In this document: piece by piece, positions 20,994 to 30,626 of the stretch
Numbering within the stretch: the stretch's first letter is position 1
How the letters are laid out: every line of letters begins with the position of its first letter
DNA from: Moraxella macacae 0408225
GTDB taxonomy: Bacteria > Pseudomonadota > Gammaproteobacteria > Pseudomonadales > Moraxellaceae
Assembly (NCBI RefSeq): GCF_000320365.1
Contig: NZ_ANIN01000001.1
Coordinates: 1,054,001 to 1,118,000 of the forward strand
DNA length: 64,000 nucleotides
Direction: 5' to 3'
Position numbers and translations under genes: made by a program
Notes under the pieces: generated by a model
What the model was told of the DNA's origin: nothing
What the model saw: the letters and a program-made list of their open reading frames with translations, nothing else
The model's database searches: none

Positions 20994-21022
20994 TTGACAA
21001 TGTTGCCTGTCTTTTATACAAT
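20994..21022 (+). promoter_or_regulatory. Promoter of the tRNA-fMet gene
   Basis: A consensus -35 TTGACA (20994-20999) is followed, 17 bases later, by TACAAT (21017-21022). The tRNA begins 17 bases downstream. Confidence 0.85.
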
Positions 21023-21038
21023 AGCAAGCCTAAGTTGA

Positions 21039-21115
<77 letters not shown>

Positions 21116-21203
21116 TTATTTTACTAATTTTGTATTGCTAATTTTGTTGATATGACTTTTTAGGAAGTTGGCAAAATTATTTAAATCATCATTATTTTGA
21201 TTT

Positions 21204-21234
21204 AAACCCACCAATTTAGTTCGTGGGTTTTTTT
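21204..21234 (+). terminator. Terminator or attenuator between tRNA-fMet and rimP
   Basis: The arms AAACCCAC and GTGGGTTT flank an 11-base loop and are followed by T7. It would end the tRNA transcript or partly attenuate read-through into rimP. rimP has no other obvious promoter, although the AT-rich gap up to 21387 could hold one. Confidence 0.8.
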
Positions 21235-21386
21235 GTATCTGTTGGTTTTTGATTGGTGGTTAATTTTGCAAGCGTTTAAACGGTCAAGGTTTTGAATTTA
21301 CCGATAAATTTTAAATTTTTTGCACAATTAATAAATCTTATTAAAAACTGTTGTTAAAATTATTAGCAAAACTTATCAAGGAAACT

Positions 21387-21887
21387 ATGAAACTATCAAC
21401 CAAAGTTGCTGAGCTGACACAGATTATTGAACCTGCTGTGATAGCGTGTGATGTGAGTTTGTGGGGGATTGAGTTTGTACCACAAGGGCGTAAGTCGTTG
21501 CTTCGCATTTATATCGAAACTTTGCCAGAAGATCGTCATACAGGCAGACAAGTTACCATTGAGGACTGTGCCAGTGTAACCCATCAAGTCAGTGGGGTTT
21601 TAGATGTGCATGATCCGATTGCAGGTGAATATATGCTTGAGGTGTCATCACCGGGGCTTGATCGTTCCTTGTTTAGCCCAGAACAGCTTGCGATGTATGT
21701 GGGTGAAGTGGTAAATTTGCGTTTAATTCACCCAATTGGCGAGGGTAATGCCAAACGTCGCAAAGTAGAAGGTGTGCTTGTGTCGTTGATTGACCATGGT
21801 ATTCATATCAAAACCGCGGATAACCTTGAGTTTGATGTATTGTTTGACAACATTGACAAAGCAAATTTGGTTTATCAATTTAACTAA
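21387..21887 (+). CDS. rimP: Ribosome maturation factor RimP
   Basis: A 166-residue protein with the N-terminal domain containing GIEFVPQGRKSLLRIYIE and the segment LDVHDPIAGEYMLEVSSPGLDRSL, the RimP signature. It helps 30S subunit assembly. The start is the ATG at 21387, which follows AAGGAAACT; an upstream in-frame start is not supported. It is the first protein gene of the rimP-nusA-infB cluster. The gap to nusA contains duplicated TTAACCAATTTTTAACTTA units. Confidence 0.95.
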   Translation: MKLSTKVAELTQIIEPAVIACDVSLWGIEFVPQGRKSLLRIYIETLPEDRHTGRQVTIEDCASVTHQVSGVLDVHDPIAGEYMLEVSSPGLDRSLFSPEQLAMYVGEVVNLRLIHPIGEGNAKRRKVEGVLVSLIDHGIHIKTADNLEFDVLFDNIDKANLVYQFN

Positions 21888-22030
21888 GTTTTTGTTAATT
21901 TAACTAAGTTTTTATTAACCAATTTTTAACTTATTAACCAATTTTTAACTTATTAACCAATTTAACCAGTTTGTTTTAAATTTTAAATTTATGCTTGCCT
22001 ATTAGGTGATAATTTAGGTGTTTAAGTGTT

Positions 22031-23515
22031 ATGAATAAAGAAATTTTAACCGTTGTAGAAACTGTAAGCAATGAAAAAGGTTTGAACGCTGAAGATATTT
22101 TTCAAGCGATTGAACAAGCCTTGGTGGTTTCTACCAAGAAAAAAGTGTACTCTGAACAACCAGAAGTTGCCATTCGTGTGCATATTGATCGCAAAACAGG
22201 CGATTATGATACTTATCGTTATTGGACTGTGGTGGCTGATGAAGATCATGAAATGCCAGCTTGTCAACTTGCGATCAGTGATTTAGATGAAACGGTTTGG
22301 CAAATTGGTGATGTAAAAGAAGAGCAAATTGAGTCTATTGAGTTTGGGCGTATTGCAGCAACACAGGCCAAACAAGTGATTATCCAAAAAATCCGTGAAG
22401 CGGAGCGTTCCTTGGTGGCCGATGCGTTTGAACATCGTATTGGTGAGATGATCACAGGCGAGGTAAAAAAATCCACGCGTGATGGCTATATCATTGATTT
22501 GGGTGATAATGTAGAAGCCCATTTGCCTCGTGATAAAATGTTGCCAAGAGAGCAGTTGCGTGCAAAAGGCCGTGTGAATGCGATTTTGGAACAAGTTAAT
22601 CGTGATAATCGCAATGCCCAGTTGGTATTGTCTCGCACATCACCACAGATGTTGACGGCTTTAATGCAAAAAGAAATTCCAGAAATAGCGGAGCAAATTA
22701 TTGAAATTCGTGATGTTGCCCGTCAACCGGGCGTGCGTGCCAAAATTTCGGTAAAAACCAACGATCATCGCATTGATCCTGTTGGTGCGTGTATTGGCAT
22801 GCGTGGTACGCGAATTCAAGCGGTACAACAGGAGCTTGAGGGTGAACGCATTGACGTGGTGGTATGGTCAGATGATCCTGTGCAGTATATCATCAGTGCG
22901 TTAGAGCCTGCCGATGTTGACAGAATTATCCTTGATGAAGATACCAAAACCGCTGATATTATCTTTATTGCCAATGATCAGTTAGCAAGAGCAATTGGAT
23001 CGGCAGGGCAAAACGTGCGTTTGGCATCGGATTTAACGGGTTATCGCTTAAATATGATGTTAGAAGATGAATACAATGCTCGTCAAGAATCTGAAACCAA
23101 AGTGTATAAAGATTTGTTTTACAACCGTTTGGAAGTGGACGAAGATTTGGCACAAGCCTTGGTTGATGTTGGTTTTACCAGTTTAGAAGAAGTGGCGTAT
23201 GTGCCCGCTGAAACTTTCTATGACATTGATGGGCTAGACGACGATGCGATCGATGCAATACAAGAACGTGCCAAAGAAGCGGTGATCGCTGATGAATTGC
23301 TGAAACAACAAAACATTAAAGAACCAAGCCCTGAATTATTGGCACTTGAGGGTATGACTCAAGTGTGGGCGTATAAGCTGGCTGAACGTGATATTATCAC
23401 GCTTGATGACTTGGCTGAACAAGCCATTTTTGACATTAAAGACATCGAAGGCTTGAATGAACAAACCGCAGGTCAACTCATTATGAAGGCCCGTGAATCA
23501 TGGTTTAACGAATAA
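22031..23515 (+). CDS. nusA: Transcription elongation factor NusA
   Basis: A 494-residue protein. Order: N-terminal RNA polymerase-binding domain (1-130), S1 domain (about 135-200, GEVKKSTRDGYIIDLG), two KH domains (about 200-345, with VGACIGMRGTRIQ and ARAIGSAGQNVRLA), then two C-terminal acidic repeats as in gammaproteobacteria. It controls pausing, termination and antitermination. infB follows after 12 bases, so both are expected on one transcript. Confidence 0.98.
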   Translation: MNKEILTVVETVSNEKGLNAEDIFQAIEQALVVSTKKKVYSEQPEVAIRVHIDRKTGDYDTYRYWTVVADEDHEMPACQLAISDLDETVWQIGDVKEEQIESIEFGRIAATQAKQVIIQKIREAERSLVADAFEHRIGEMITGEVKKSTRDGYIIDLGDNVEAHLPRDKMLPREQLRAKGRVNAILEQVNRDNRNAQLVLSRTSPQMLTALMQKEIPEIAEQIIEIRDVARQPGVRAKISVKTNDHRIDPVGACIGMRGTRIQAVQQELEGERIDVVVWSDDPVQYIISALEPADVDRIILDEDTKTADIIFIANDQLARAIGSAGQNVRLASDLTGYRLNMMLEDEYNARQESETKVYKDLFYNRLEVDEDLAQALVDVGFTSLEEVAYVPAETFYDIDGLDDDAIDAIQERAKEAVIADELLKQQNIKEPSPELLALEGMTQVWAYKLAERDIITLDDLAEQAIFDIKDIEGLNEQTAGQLIMKARESWFNE

Positions 23516-23527
23516 AAAGGTGAACGA

Positions 23528-26344
23528 ATGGCAGATAAAACCGTCAAACAACTTGCACAGATGACCCAAACAACCGTTGATACGATTAAAAAACAACTGG
23601 TTGATGCAGGGCTAAATGCACGTGGCGACAATGACATCGTCACCGAGATTGAACAGCAACAACTGGTTGGTTTTTTAAAACAAAGCCACGGAGAGGTGCA
23701 AAAATCTCGTATTAGCCTAAAAAGCAAAACCACTCAAACCGCAAAAGTAACTGGTACATCGGGTAAAGCCAAAAATATTAACGTGGAAGTGCGTAAAAAA
23801 AAGGTATTTGAAAAACCAAATGCCAATAAAATTGCCGAAGAACTTGCTCAACGCGAACAAGCATTAAAACAAGAGCAAGAAAAGGCAGAGCTTGCCAAAC
23901 AACAAGCTGATAAACAGCAAGATGAAAAACAAAAGGCAAGACAAGAAGCCGAAGCTCGCCAACAAGCAACTTTAGCGGCAATGTATGCCAACCTTAATAG
24001 TGGCAAAAAACACAGCGATGGCAATACCACAAGTGTTGTGGTAAAAAAAATAACCAAGCCTGATGCCAAAACCACAAATACTGAAATTGCACCAACAAAA
24101 ACTGCAAAAACCCAAACGGTAAAAGCGGATAACAAAACGGCTAAAGCCGACAAAAAAGCCCCAACAAAGGCGGTTAAACCTGTTAAAAAAGAAAACAGCG
24201 AACAACGTAAAATTCGCGAAGCCGAAGAAGAGCGTTTGCGTCAAATTGAAGCCCAAAACCGCCGTAAATCTGCTGAAGAAGCCCAGCAGCGTACTTTGGA
24301 AAAAATGCGTCAAATGGCAAGTAAATACTCAGATGACAAAGACGGTGAGTCAACCACCGTTGTGCGTCGCGATGCGGGCGAACCATTGGCAGAGGGCTTG
24401 GTAGGTCAAGCGTTAGAAGATTCGTTTGAAAAAGAACGCCGCGAAATAAAACGCGGATCAACCAGCAATGCCAATAAAAACCGCCGTCGCCGTCGCGATG
24501 ATGACAACGAACAAGAGGTTAAAAATCGTGCTCGCGGTTTAAAATCTTCACATGCCAACAAACACAAGTTTGAAAAGCCTGTGGAAAAAATCGTGCATAA
24601 TGTTGAAATTGGTGAAACCATTGTCATTGCCGATTTGGCTCAAAAAATGGCAGTCAAAGCACGTGAAGTGGTTAAAATGCTGATGAAAATGGGCGAGTTG
24701 GTACGCGAAACTGAAAGCATTGATCAAGAAACTGCCGCGTTATTGGTAGAAGAAATGGGGCATCACCCTGTATTGGTTAGCTCTACTCAAGTGGAGGATT
24801 CATTGCGTGAATCGGTTGGTGAAAAAAGCAGCAATGTACAAGCACGTCCGCCTGTGGTTACCATTATGGGGCATGTTGACCATGGTAAAACATCATTATT
24901 AGATAAAATCCGTTCAACCAAAGTGGCATCAGGTGAAGCAGGGGGTATTACGCAACATATTGGTGCTTATCATGTAGAAACCGAGCAAGGCGTCATCACC
25001 TTTCTTGACACACCGGGGCATGCAGCTTTTACGGCCATGCGTTCGCGTGGGGCAAAAGCGACCGATATTGTGGTTTTGGTTGTTGCAGCCGATGATGGTA
25101 TGATGCCACAAACCGCCGAAGCGATCGATCATGCTCGTGCAGCAGGCACGCCGATCATCGTTGCAATTAATAAGATTGACAAAGATACCGCCGATCCTGA
25201 TCGCGTGTTAAATGATTTGACAACCAAAGAAGTGGTTCCTGAAGAGTGGGGCGGTGATACGCCAATTGTGAAAGTGTCAGCGTTAACAGGCCAAGGCATT
25301 GATGATTTGTTGGACGTGATTCATTTGCAAGCCCAAGTTATGGAGCTTGAGGTTGCAACAGATGGTGCCGCCCAAGGCGTTGTGATCGAATCGCGTTTGG
25401 AAAAAGGGCGTGGGGCGGTTACCAGTCTTTTGGTGAAACAAGGTACGCTAAAACAAGGCGACTTGGTATTGGCAGGTGAATATTATGGCCGTGTGCGTGC
25501 TATGATGAATGAAAATGGCAAAAAAATCACAGCAGCTGGTCCATCAATTCCTGTTGAAATTTTAGGGTTGCCTGATACGCCAATGGCAGGCAGTGAGTTT
25601 ATGGTGGTTGATGATGAAAAACGTGCCCGTGAAGTTGCAGAATATCGCATGGTGCGTGAACGTGAGCGTGTGCTTGAACGTCAAGCCAAATCTCGCCTTG
25701 AAAATCTGTTTGACCAAATGAACGATGCCAAATTGCCAACGGTGAATTTGATTTTAAAAACCGATGTTCGTGGCTCTTTGGAGGCCTTGTTATCCGCTTT
25801 AGATGAATTGTCAACCGATGAGGTTAAAGTCAAAGTCATTTCATCAGGGGTTGGACCAATTTCAGAATCGGACGTGGTATTAGCCGAATCAAGTGAAGCG
25901 GTATTGCTTGGTTTTAACGTGCGTGCGGACGGTGCTGCTCGCCGTAAAGCGGACGAAGCAGGCTTGGATATCCGTTATTACAGTGTGATTTATGGCTTGA
26001 TTGATGATGTCAAAGCAGCAATGAGTGGCCTATTATCACCAGAACACCGCGAAAAAATCTTAGGCATTGCCGAGGTGCGCGAGGTATTCCACTCAAGTCG
26101 TTTTGGTTATGCTGCAGGTTGTATGGTATTGGAGGGTACGATTATCCGTAACAAGCCAATCCGTGTTTTGCGTGATGACAAAGTGATTTTCACCGGCCAA
26201 TTGCAATCTTTGCGCCGTTTTAAAGATGACGTTACCGAAGTGCGTGCAGGCATGGAGTGCGGTCTTGCAGTTAAAGGTTACGAAGTTCAAGCAGGCGATA
26301 AGATCGAAGTGTTTGAAATTCACGAAGTCAAACGCACGTTATAA
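23528..26344 (+). CDS. infB: Translation initiation factor IF-2
   Basis: A 938-residue GTPase that places initiator tRNA on the 30S subunit. The N-terminal IF2-N domain (about 1-55) is followed by a long, low-complexity, Lys/Gln/Ala-rich charged linker (about 60-330), a second IF2-N domain, and the G domain with [15 protein letters not shown] near residue 446, DTPGHAAF and NKID. Domains II-IV follow. AAAAGGTGAACG precedes the ATG. The linker is the variable part of the family; nothing suggests it is broken. Confidence 0.98.
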   Translation: MADKTVKQLAQMTQTTVDTIKKQLVDAGLNARGDNDIVTEIEQQQLVGFLKQSHGEVQKSRISLKSKTTQTAKVTGTSGKAKNINVEVRKKKVFEKPNANKIAEELAQREQALKQEQEKAELAKQQADKQQDEKQKARQEAEARQQATLAAMYANLNSGKKHSDGNTTSVVVKKITKPDAKTTNTEIAPTKTAKTQTVKADNKTAKADKKAPTKAVKPVKKENSEQRKIREAEEERLRQIEAQNRRKSAEEAQQRTLEKMRQMASKYSDDKDGESTTVVRRDAGEPLAEGLVGQALEDSFEKERREIKRGSTSNANKNRRRRRDDDNEQEVKNRARGLKSSHANKHKFEKPVEKIVHNVEIGETIVIADLAQKMAVKAREVVKMLMKMGELVRETESIDQETAALLVEEMGHHPVLVSSTQVEDSLRESVGEKSSNVQARPPVVTIMGHVDHGKTSLLDKIRSTKVASGEAGGITQHIGAYHVETEQGVITFLDTPGHAAFTAMRSRGAKATDIVVLVVAADDGMMPQTAEAIDHARAAGTPIIVAINKIDKDTADPDRVLNDLTTKEVVPEEWGGDTPIVKVSALTGQGIDDLLDVIHLQAQVMELEVATDGAAQGVVIESRLEKGRGAVTSLLVKQGTLKQGDLVLAGEYYGRVRAMMNENGKKITAAGPSIPVEILGLPDTPMAGSEFMVVDDEKRAREVAEYRMVRERERVLERQAKSRLENLFDQMNDAKLPTVNLILKTDVRGSLEALLSALDELSTDEVKVKVISSGVGPISESDVVLAESSEAVLLGFNVRADGAARRKADEAGLDIRYYSVIYGLIDDVKAAMSGLLSPEHREKILGIAEVREVFHSSRFGYAAGCMVLEGTIIRNKPIRVLRDDKVIFTGQLQSLRRFKDDVTEVRAGMECGLAVKGYEVQAGDKIEVFEIHEVKRTL

Positions 26345-26450
26345 CCATGTTATAACCATGTTGTAATTAAGCTATGAGCTATGAGCTATTAATAGTAAAC
26401 AATTATAATAGCAACAGTGATTAATGGTAAATAGCTAAAATTGACACGAA

Positions 26451-26486
26451 AAAAAGTCTAATTGTTTGATAATTAGGCTTTTTTTA
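26451..26486 (+). terminator. Terminator between infB and rbfA
   Basis: The arms AAAAAGTCTAATT and AATTAGGCTTTTT pair around a seven-base loop with one G-T wobble, ending in a T run. It lies about 110 bases after infB, so rbfA-truB may have its own promoter in the remaining short gap or depend on read-through. Confidence 0.82.
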
Positions 26487-26544
26487 TCAAAACTATTTTT
26501 ATCAAAACTATGATAGTTTTATCAAAATACGATAGGAAAAAATC

Positions 26545-26931
26545 ATGAATCAACGTTTACAACGCTTAGCCGATCAAATTCAACGAGAACTGGCGGTGCT
26601 TATCCGTGATGAAATTAACGATCCGCGTTTAACTGGGCTTGTAACAATTTCAAGCGTAAAAATTAGCCCAGATTTGGGTTATGCGGATATTTATGTTACC
26701 ATTTTGGAGATGCACAAAGATGACAGCATGGACAAAGAGTTGCACAGCGAAAGTCTACAGATATTGAATAAAGCAGCTGGCTTTTTACGCACTGAACTTA
26801 GCCATATTTTACGCACACGCACCACGCCACGCTTGCGTTTTCATTATGATGAAATCACCGCCAACAGCAATTATATGATGAATTTAATCTCAAAAGCCGT
26901 ACAAAAAAGCGAACAAGACAACCAATTATGA
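26545..26931 (+). CDS. rbfA: Ribosome-binding factor A
   Basis: A 128-residue KH-type protein of standard length. RLADQIQRELAVLIRDEINDPRL at the N terminus, VKISPDLGYADIYVT and LRTRTTPRLRFHYD are typical. It acts in late 30S assembly and cold adaptation. AGGAAAAAATC precedes the ATG. It overlaps the truB start by four bases. Confidence 0.96.
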   Translation: MNQRLQRLADQIQRELAVLIRDEINDPRLTGLVTISSVKISPDLGYADIYVTILEMHKDDSMDKELHSESLQILNKAAGFLRTELSHILRTRTTPRLRFHYDEITANSNYMMNLISKAVQKSEQDNQL

Positions 26932-27857
26932 CCAAAACCATCGTTTCAGGGGTGATTTTGATTGACAAACCACAAGGTTTAACCTCGCAACAAGTGGTAT
27001 CAAAAGTTAAGTTTTTGCTAAAATCACCCATTTTTAACAGCAAAAAAGCAGGGCATACAGGCACGCTTGATCCTATGGCAACAGGGCTTTTGCCAATTTG
27101 TTTGGGCGAGGCGACCAAATTTAGTCATTATCAACTGGATGCCAACAAAACCTATGAAGCGATTGTCAAACTTGGAGCAAAAACCGACACAGGCGATGCT
27201 GATGGCCAAATTATTGCAACCAAAGAGGTTTTGCCAATCCACCCTGATACGTTGCAAAAAGTTACCAACCAATTTTTAGGCATAATACCGCAAATTCCAC
27301 CCATGTATTCTGCCCTCAAAAAAGATGGCAAAAAACTTTACGAATTGGCACGTCAAGGCATACAAATAGAACGCAAAGCTCGTGAAATTGAGATTTTTAG
27401 CTTAAAATTGGCATTGATTGATAAAGATTTACTAAAATTAGTGGTTACTTGTTCTAAAGGGACTTATGTGCGTGTACTGGGTGAGGATATTGCTAGATCG
27501 CTTGGCACGCTTGGGCATTTGGTTGCTTTACGGCGTATCAAAACAGGCAATTTTGATATTGTAAATGCAATCACGCTCGATGCACTGGAGCGGCTGGATT
27601 TTGCACAGCGATTTGAGTGGTTAAAGCCCATTGATGCATGTGTCAAATTTTTGCCAAAACTTGTGTTAAACGATGAACAAAGCGTAAGAACTTTACAAGG
27701 ACAGCGTTTAAATGTAAAAAATCACGCCCTTGCACAAAATGTTTTGGCTGATACCACTCAAGAAATTCGTCTGTTTACTGCCAATGGTAAATTTTTGGGT
27801 GTGGCAAGTTTGGAGCCTAATGGGCGTTTGCAGCCGTTAAAGTTGGTAAATGTTTAA
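26928..27857 (+). CDS. truB: tRNA pseudouridine-55 synthase TruB
   Basis: A 309-residue enzyme. The catalytic aspartate lies in GHTGTLDPMATGLLP; the motifs YEAIVKLGAKTDTGDADG, PPMYSALKKDGKKLYELAR and CSKGTYVRVLGEDIA follow in order. It makes pseudouridine 55 in the T loop of tRNAs. rpsO, its usual downstream neighbour in gammaproteobacteria, does not follow; an accessory locus starts 222 bases later. Confidence 0.97.
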   Translation: MTKTIVSGVILIDKPQGLTSQQVVSKVKFLLKSPIFNSKKAGHTGTLDPMATGLLPICLGEATKFSHYQLDANKTYEAIVKLGAKTDTGDADGQIIATKEVLPIHPDTLQKVTNQFLGIIPQIPPMYSALKKDGKKLYELARQGIQIERKAREIEIFSLKLALIDKDLLKLVVTCSKGTYVRVLGEDIARSLGTLGHLVALRRIKTGNFDIVNAITLDALERLDFAQRFEWLKPIDACVKFLPKLVLNDEQSVRTLQGQRLNVKNHALAQNVLADTTQEIRLFTANGKFLGVASLEPNGRLQPLKLVNV

Positions 27858-28079
27858 TTTTGCTAAGCAGATTATATACAAAAATTAACCATTATATAAA
27901 ATAATTTTACAAAAGACTTGTACTTGTTACAATATTTGATATAATGCTAAAATATTTTTGGCAATTTTTGTATTTAGAATGCTTTATGCAAGGTTAATTT
28001 GTTCAGGTTAATTTGTACAAGGTTAAAAAGTTACTATGCTACCTATCCTATCACAAAAAATAAATAAGGACTAAAGACT

Positions 28080-29239
28080 ATGGATTTAAAAAAATTCTAC
28101 GGTGCCTTGATTGTCTTTTATTTTAGTGATATGGCATTACTTATTATGGTGATTTGGCTGTCTTATCAGATAACCAAAAATCCATTAATCCTAGGTTTGA
28201 TATTATGTGTGAGTACCATCATTCCATTCATACTAAAAAAAATTTCCAAAATCAATTTATTATCTCTTTCTACTCATAATTTAATGCTTTCACGCATTTT
28301 TTTTACGCCATTGTTTTTGTTTTGTCGGCACTGAATCCGTCTATTTATAGTTTTATCGGTCTTGCATTAATCTCTGGAATATTGGGCGTTAGTATATTAA
28401 GCAATTATGAGACTTATAACAATCATCTTGTGGTAAACAAGGTTATTTTGGCAAATAAAGCCTCAAGATATATGCAAACTGTGATACAAATCGGTGCATT
28501 TGGCGGAGCGATGATAGGAGGGGTGCTGTTAAACCATCTGTCCTTTTTTTACGCTATGACAAGCATTGTTGTTATAGACATTTTCTTTGCAGGTATTTTT
28601 ATCACTTGGATAAAAAATTCAGATTTTCTGCAAATCAACAATAAAATTGCCAATAAAAACCCAATACTCACAAATCAAATTCAGATGTTAAATAAAAAAT
28701 ACCTTTATTTATTGTGCTTTATCTTAGGTTTTATTGGCATTCACATCACCAGTTTTAATTTAACCACGCCTATTATATTTCAAGAGATTAAACACTGGAG
28801 CGCTCAAGATTTTGGTCTGTCCAGTGCTTTTGCTGGAGCAGGGGCATTTTGTGCAGTTTTTTTAAAAAGCAACACCAAACATTGTTTGTTTATGGCAATT
28901 TGTTTAATTTTTGCTGATCTGATATTTGTGATGTCTGGCGTTAAAATTGTATCGTTGGCCGTGTGTTTTTGTATTGGCATTTTTATCAATAGCATTAGAA
29001 TTTTGGTGCGAGAAAAACTGTCATTGTTGGCAAAAACCACCGAACAAGCCGCCTTTATCGGTCAAAGCAGTGCTGTTTTTTATACGATGTTTCAAGCAGT
29101 TGCAAGTTTGATATTTGGTTACATATTAGCCAGTACGTCTAACGTAACTGTTGCACAACTATTCTTACCATTGACGGCATTTATCGTTGCTGTATTTTAT
29201 GTTGCCATGCTTTTTATAAGCAAAAAATCCCCAAATTAG
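28080..29239 (+). pseudogene. MFS-type transporter, frame broken at a T8 tract
   Basis: Two adjacent frames together encode one 12-helix major facilitator of about 385 residues. The first 84 codons (helices 1-2 and part of 3, with the typical YFSDMALLIMVIWL start) end at a stop near 28334. The rest continues in another frame from the region of 28305 to 29239. The join falls at a run of eight T at 28297-28304; one extra T would restore a continuous frame through SRIFFYAIVFVLSALNPSIYSF-like sequence. AAGGACTAAAGACT precedes the ATG. The gene stands 10 bases before an ATP-grasp ligase, so it is a candidate exporter of that enzyme's product. It may be phase-variable, a true pseudogene, or a sequencing error. 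Confidence 0.75.
28297..28304 (+). repeat. T8 homopolymer in the MFS gene
   Basis: Eight consecutive T residues lie where the transporter's two frames must join. Gain of one T, or loss of two, would make the gene whole, so the tract could switch the gene by slippage. Confidence 0.9.
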
Positions 29240-29249
29240 GAGTGCATTT

Positions 29250-30575
29250 ATGGTTAAAGACAAAATTTTGATTGTGGATCCTTTTTCTACTGGTGCTTTG
29301 TATGCAAAAAAATTCTATGAACTGGGCTACCAATGCTATGCAGTGCTTGCCAATGCTGATATCGATGCGGGTTATTTTGGTTTTGACAACACGTATTTTG
29401 TCAATAAAAGCATGTATTTGCCACAAGAATGCCAAGAAAAATTTCATAAAGATGAAATTTTGGCAGTGGTGATTGGTGCAGAAACAGGGGTTATCGTTGG
29501 TGAGCAACTGGCTAAGTATTTTGGTGTAGCCGGAAATTCTGTACACAGCAGCCAAAAACGCCGCGATAAATTTGTGATGCAAAATGCTTTAAAACAGCAA
29601 GGCTTAAAACACATTAAAAGTCAGCTTATTAATCATGACACAGATTGTGTGTTTGAAAGTCAAAGTGGCTATATTCTAAAACCGGTAAATTCAGCAGGCA
29701 GTGATGGCGTTATGTTTTTTGCCAATAAAAACACGCTTTTTGATCATATCAAAACCCTTGATTGGGAAATGAAAAACGCACTTGGGATTAAAAATGACCA
29801 TTATATTTTACAGTCATTTGAAATCGGCGATGAATTTGTTGTAGATATGGTTGTACAAAATGATAGCATTTTTGTGTGTAGCTTGTGTGTTTATAAAAAA
29901 GGTTATCACAATGGCAGTCGTTTTGTTTATGAAAATATGCAAATGTTGGATATCACAGATAAACAATATCAAGCTATTATTCAATATGCACAACAATGTA
30001 CTCAAGCACTGGAGGTGAAATTTGGAGCGGTGCATATGGAATTGTTGGCACAGCCCAGTGCTGATGGCTATATTGATCCGGTGATGATTGAAATGGGAGC
30101 AAGGCTTCACGGCGGAGTTGCACCGATTATTTTTGAGCAATGTTACCAACCAAATTTGCTTGAATTAAGCGTTGCAAATTATTTAATGCAAGATTTGACG
30201 AAAGTTTATCACAGCACACAAGTTTATCACAATGCACAAGTTTATTACAACACGCAAGTTTGCAACAATGCACAAGTTTGCAACAATGCACAAAATGACT
30301 CTTATGCCAAACTTTTCAATAAAGCCAAAGTGGTGTTTTTGGTGAATTATCAACAACAAAACAAACTGGACAAGTCATTATTTTTATCAAAAATTCAACA
30401 GTTACCCAGTTTTTATACAGTCAAAATTCTTGCTGATGAACCCATGCCTGTAACGGTAGATCTGTTAACTTGCCCTGTTTTGGTATGTTTGGTGGGAGAA
30501 ACCTCTGATACTGATGAAAATAAATTAAGAACAATGTTTAACGAAAGTATCAAAAGCATCAAAAGTATCAATTGA
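29250..30575 (+). CDS. ATP-grasp ligase, probable small-molecule or peptide ligase
   Basis: A 441-residue protein of the ATP-grasp superfamily, related in layout to amino-acid ligases such as BacD. The N-terminal pre-ATP-grasp Rossmann part runs IVDPFSTGALYAKKF to GVAGNSVHSSQKRRDKF. The ATP-binding core has YILKPVNSAGSDGVMFF, ILQSFEIGDEFVVDMV, and the Mg-binding GAVHMELL...IEMGARLHGG. It lies 10 bases after an MFS transporter, as in peptide-antibiotic loci, but the product is unknown. Between the core and the C-terminal domain is a five-copy hexapeptide repeat (residues 319-348). Confidence 0.8.
   Translation: MVKDKILIVDPFSTGALYAKKFYELGYQCYAVLANADIDAGYFGFDNTYFVNKSMYLPQECQEKFHKDEILAVVIGAETGVIVGEQLAKYFGVAGNSVHSSQKRRDKFVMQNALKQQGLKHIKSQLINHDTDCVFESQSGYILKPVNSAGSDGVMFFANKNTLFDHIKTLDWEMKNALGIKNDHYILQSFEIGDEFVVDMVVQNDSIFVCSLCVYKKGYHNGSRFVYENMQMLDITDKQYQAIIQYAQQCTQALEVKFGAVHMELLAQPSADGYIDPVMIEMGARLHGGVAPIIFEQCYQPNLLELSVANYLMQDLTKVYHSTQVYHNAQVYYNTQVCNNAQVCNNAQNDSYAKLFNKAKVVFLVNYQQQNKLDKSLFLSKIQQLPSFYTVKILADEPMPVTVDLLTCPVLVCLVGETSDTDENKLRTMFNESIKSIKSIN
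30204..30293 (+). repeat. Five 18-bp in-frame tandem repeats in the ATP-grasp gene
   Basis: Each 18-base unit encodes a hexapeptide of the form V-(Y/C)-(H/Y/N)-(S/N)-(T/A)-Q. The last two units are identical in DNA and the first three diverge slightly, consistent with growth by slippage from one end. The length is a multiple of three, so copy-number change would leave the frame intact. Confidence 0.95.
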
Positions 30576-30626
30576 CTGTATGTTGTCAATAAGTTTTGTT
30601 GATGTTTAGGTTTTTTAATTTGTGAT

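Noticed and set aside
23778-24461. Antisense frames opposite the infB linker
   Set aside because: They mirror the low-complexity Lys/Gln/Ala-rich linker of IF-2 and match no family.
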